Part shown: positions 5,004 through 7,406 of the stretch, in pieces
How positions within the stretch are numbered: the first letter of the stretch is position 1
Layout of the letters: every line of letters begins with the position of its first letter
Assembly: GCA_035255485.1 (NCBI GenBank)
Contig: DATEZO010000120.1
Coordinates: 1-7,406 of the forward strand
Length of the DNA stretch: 7,406 nt
Source of the DNA: DATEZO01 sp035255485
GTDB lineage: Bacteria > Pseudomonadota > Gammaproteobacteria > Burkholderiales > Burkholderiaceae_D
Reading direction: 5' to 3'
Program-made: the position numbers and the translations under genes
Notes under the pieces: model-generated
What the model saw: the letters and a program-made list of their open reading frames with translations, nothing else
The model's database searches: none
What the model was told of the DNA's origin: nothing

Positions 5004-7142
5004 TCAATGCAGCGCCAGCATACGCGGGAATTTTTCGACATCAACCGTGCTGATCGGCCGGCCGAAATAAAATCCCTGCACCACATCGCATTCCAGATCC
5101 TGCAGCACACGCAGCTGTTCCACGGTTTCCACGCCCTCGGCGATCACCTGCAAGTCGAGGTTATGCGCGAGCTGAATGATCGATGTTGCGATCGCCGCAT
5201 CCTTTTTCGACGTGGTCAGATGGTCGATGAAATGCTTGTCGATTTTCAGCGTATCCAGGGTAAACAGCTTCAGGTAAGCGAGCGAGGAATAGCCGGTCCC
5301 GAAATCGTCGATCGACAGTTTCACGCCCATGTCCTTCAATTCATGCAGCACCTGGCGCGCATGATCCGTATCCAGCATCAGCATGCTTTCGGTCAGCTCG
5401 ATCTCGAGCCGGTACGACGGCATCTCGTTTTCCTCCAGCACCTTCCTGATGTCGCGGATCAGATTCTTGTCGGAAAACTGGCGCGGCGACAGATTCACCG
5501 CCACGGTGCAGCGATCAGGCAACAGATCGCGCCACTGCTGGCGCTGACGACAACTGGAGGAAAATACCCAGCTCCCCATCGGCACGATCAGGCCGGTTTC
5601 TTCCAGCATCGGCACGAATATGCTCGGCGCAATGCTATCTTCGCTGCCCGGGTCCCAGCGCATCAATGCTTCGAAGCCGATGACTTCGCCATCGGCCAGG
5701 CTGACCTGCGGCTGGTAATACAGTTCGAATTCATCGTGCTCGACCGCGACCCGCAAGGCCTGGTCCAGCATCAGGCGGGTGCGCGCCTTGGTATTCATGT
5801 CCGGGATGTAGAACTGGTAGAGATTGCGGCCATTCCGCTTGGCCTGATACATCGCGACATCGGCCGCCTGAATCAGGTTTTCCGCCTCGTGGCCGCATTC
5901 CGGATAACTGGAAATCCCGATGCTGGCGCCAATCCCCAGCTCCATGCCGTTCTTGAGGTGGAAAGGCCGCCGCAGCGCCGCCAGCAGCTTGTCCGCAATC
6001 ATCGTGACGTCCTTGATGCCATCGAGCTCATCCAGCATCACGAGAAATTCGTCGCCGCCGATGCGCGACACCAGGTCGTAAGGCCGGACGCACTCCTTCA
6101 GCCGGTCGGCCGCCGCCTGCAACAGATGGTCGCCCACATCGTGGCCCAGCGTATCGTTGATGCGCTTGAAATAGTCGAGGTCGACAAACATCAGGGCAAT
6201 GGTTTTGCCGCTGCGCTTGGCGCGTTCCAGGCTGAGGTGGAATCCTTCCTTGAAGCCGGTGCGATTTTGCAGACCGGTCAGGGGATCGGTGATCGCCTGC
6301 TGGCGCAGCTGATGCTCCAGCGTCTTGCGGTCTGAAATATCCTGGAATACCAGCACGATTCCCCGCATGCGCCCCGACACCGGTGAACAACAGTAGGAAA
6401 CCGCGATGCCCTTCCCATCGTTCGCGAGAAACACGTCATCGTCCACCCGGCATTCCTTGCTCTCCTGCCAGCAGCGGTATATCGGCGTCGATTCCCACTT
6501 GTGCCCGCCATCTTCCAGCGCCGGATAGAAATCGGCGAAGTTTTTCCCGACGATGCCGGGACCGCCGTGCAGCAACGTCAAGGCCGCGGGATTGGCGAAA
6601 TTGATCGTGCCGTCCTGCGAAATACCAAGCACGCCTTCGCCTGCCGCATTCAGAATGGATTCGTAATAGGCCTTTGCATTGTCAAGTTTCGCGTAGGCAT
6701 GCTGCAAATGCCGCTTGTTCTGATCGAATTCCAGCAACAGCGAGACCTTGCCGCGCAGGATGGAAGAGCTGATCGGCTTGACGATGTAATCGATCGCTCC
6801 CGCCTGATAGCCGCGCACGGACGCCGCTTCATCGCGCATGATGGCAGTAATGAAGATGATCGGCACCGAGCGCGTCTTGCGATTGGAGCGCATCAGCCGC
6901 GCCACTTCATACCCATTCATGCCGGGCATCTGCACATCCAGCAGCACCAGCGAAATATCGTTTTCAAGCAATAGCTGCAGTGCCTGTTCGCCCGATGTCG
7001 CCTTCAGCAGCGTGATATGCCCGTTCTCCAGGATCGCTTCCAGGCTTTCAAGATTTTCGGCCCTGTCATCGACCAGCAGCACGGTCGGCTTGACAGCTGC
7101 TTCATTCTCTTTAATTGAGGTAAGTTCCATCATTTGCCCCAT
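5004..7142 (-). CDS. Response regulator with REC-PAS-GGDEF-EAL domains (c-di-GMP turnover)
   Basis: This 712-residue cytoplasmic protein should make and/or degrade cyclic di-GMP under phosphorelay control. The receiver domain (about 19-135) has the acidic pair D25/D26, phospho-acceptor D69, T99 and K122. A helical linker leads to a PAS domain (about 157-275) with C224, C231, C251 and C252. The GGDEF domain (about 283-440) has an intact GGDEF at 362-366 and an intact RxxD inhibitory site (R353-D356) exactly five residues before it. The EAL domain (about 457-705) keeps E491 (EALMRW), N550, E582 and E585 (ELTE), D612/D613 in DDFGTGYSSL, K633, E669 and Q689. Both activities therefore look possible. 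The start at 7142 is 14 bases after the upstream stop and has AGGG just before it; the ATG at 7130, with GGGG 6 bases ahead, is an alternative. An earlier ATG at 7250 would overlap the receiver gene upstream and is rejected. There are no membrane segments. Confidence 0.95.
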   Translation of the reverse strand: MGQMMELTSIKENEAAVKPTVLLVDDRAENLESLEAILENGHITLLKATSGEQALQLLLENDISLVLLDVQMPGMNGYEVARLMRSNRKTRSVPIIFITAIMRDEAASVRGYQAGAIDYIVKPISSSILRGKVSLLLEFDQNKRHLQHAYAKLDNAKAYYESILNAAGEGVLGISQDGTINFANPAALTLLHGGPGIVGKNFADFYPALEDGGHKWESTPIYRCWQESKECRVDDDVFLANDGKGIAVSYCCSPVSGRMRGIVLVFQDISDRKTLEHQLRQQAITDPLTGLQNRTGFKEGFHLSLERAKRSGKTIALMFVDLDYFKRINDTLGHDVGDHLLQAAADRLKECVRPYDLVSRIGGDEFLVMLDELDGIKDVTMIADKLLAALRRPFHLKNGMELGIGASIGISSYPECGHEAENLIQAADVAMYQAKRNGRNLYQFYIPDMNTKARTRLMLDQALRVAVEHDEFELYYQPQVSLADGEVIGFEALMRWDPGSEDSIAPSIFVPMLEETGLIVPMGSWVFSSSCRQRQQWRDLLPDRCTVAVNLSPRQFSDKNLIRDIRKVLEENEMPSYRLEIELTESMLMLDTDHARQVLHELKDMGVKLSIDDFGTGYSSLAYLKLFTLDTLKIDKHFIDHLTTSKKDAAIATSIIQLAHNLDLQVIAEGVETVEQLRVLQDLECDVVQGFYFGRPISTVDVEKFPRMLALH

Positions 7143-7156
7143 ATTTCCCTGCCGGG

Positions 7157-7406
7157 CTATTCTTTGCCTAGCCATTTTTTCAATACACTGAAGAGCTCCG
7201 CATTGCTTACCGGCTTTGCCAGGTAATCGTCCGCACCGGCATCCAGGCATTTCTGGCGATCGCCCTGCAATGCATGCGCGGTCAATGCAACGATTGGCCT
7301 GGTGTATCCGCGATTGCGTTTCAGTTCGCGGGTAGCGGCATAACCATCCACCACCGGCATCATCATGTCCATCAGCACCAGGTCGATATCGTCATGCCGT
7401 TCCAGA
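7157..7406 (-). CDS. C-terminal part of a receiver domain (hybrid kinase or response regulator), cut by window edge
   Basis: The last 82 complete codons of a protein ending in a receiver domain are visible. They contain the phospho-acceptor aspartate in LVLMD followed by MMMPVVDGY, the conserved threonine in ALTAHA, and the lysine in LAKPVS, ending in WLGKE. The pattern LMDMxMP, ALTAHA and CLDAGADDYLAKP is typical of receiver domains attached to the C-terminus of hybrid sensor histidine kinases, but a stand-alone regulator cannot be excluded because the N-terminal part lies beyond the right edge. No output domain follows the receiver. Its stop lies 14 bases before the start of the REC-PAS-GGDEF-EAL gene on the same strand, so the two are probably co-transcribed and may form a signal relay that ends in c-di-GMP. 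Confidence 0.9.
   Translation of the reverse strand, partial: LERHDDIDLVLMDMMMPVVDGYAATRELKRNRGYTRPIVALTAHALQGDRQKCLDAGADDYLAKPVSNAELFSVLKKWLGKE

Noticed and set aside
5007..6335. Long open frame (442 codons) on the + strand opposite the c-di-GMP enzyme gene
   Set aside because: It lies fully antisense to strong GGDEF and EAL coding sequence. Its product is rich in His, Arg and Gln with no recognisable domain, as expected for a shadow frame in GC-rich DNA.
7143..7250. 36-residue N-terminal extension of the REC-PAS-GGDEF-EAL protein from the ATG at 7250
   Set aside because: It overlaps the coding end of the upstream receiver gene in another frame and does not resemble a receiver N-terminus. 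Starts at 7142 or 7130 fit the family and the spacing better.

Overview
The window is GC-rich and densely coded. Its genes suggest a Betaproteobacterium of the order Burkholderiales, perhaps Oxalobacteraceae. The pointers are the long (324-residue) form of thymidylate synthase, the codon use, an MsbA-related half-transporter and a c-di-GMP enzyme with a receiver domain. The taxon is an inference from protein style, not a proven assignment.

Layout. The left third (1-2493, + strand) holds the 3' part of an AttH/CrtC-type lipocalin-like protein. It is translationally coupled through an ATGA overlap to a complete ABC exporter half-transporter. A short gap with a possible -10 element leads to thyA (2565-3539, + strand). 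From there to the right edge every gene is on the - strand. In the direction of transcription, from right to left, they are: the C-terminal end of a receiver domain (7406-7157); a REC-PAS-GGDEF-EAL protein (7142-5004) that probably shares its operon; a 267-bp gap with an AT-rich core, a terminator-like element and two dyads; a hemerythrin-like HHE protein (4736-4170); a 211-bp gap; and a small AhpD-like carboxymuconolactone decarboxylase family protein (3958-3605). This last gene converges on thyA.

How the genes may work together. The receiver and the REC-PAS-GGDEF-EAL protein look like a phosphorelay output that sets c-di-GMP levels. All motifs I could check for cyclase activity, product inhibition and phosphodiesterase activity are intact. 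The hemerythrin-like and AhpD-like proteins are plausible oxygen, NO or peroxide related functions, but their gaps suggest separate promoters. The AttH-like protein and the exporter probably form one unit with genes beyond the left edge. ThyA is housekeeping, and no folA follows it here.

I found no convincing undescribed system: no CRISPR array, mobile element, tRNA, rRNA or toxin-antitoxin module. The items most worth a second look are the 8-bp dyad in the AT-rich gap upstream of the hemerythrin gene, the shifted ligand histidine in that hemerythrin, the unusual codon use of thyA, and the coupling of the AttH-like gene to an MsbA-type exporter.
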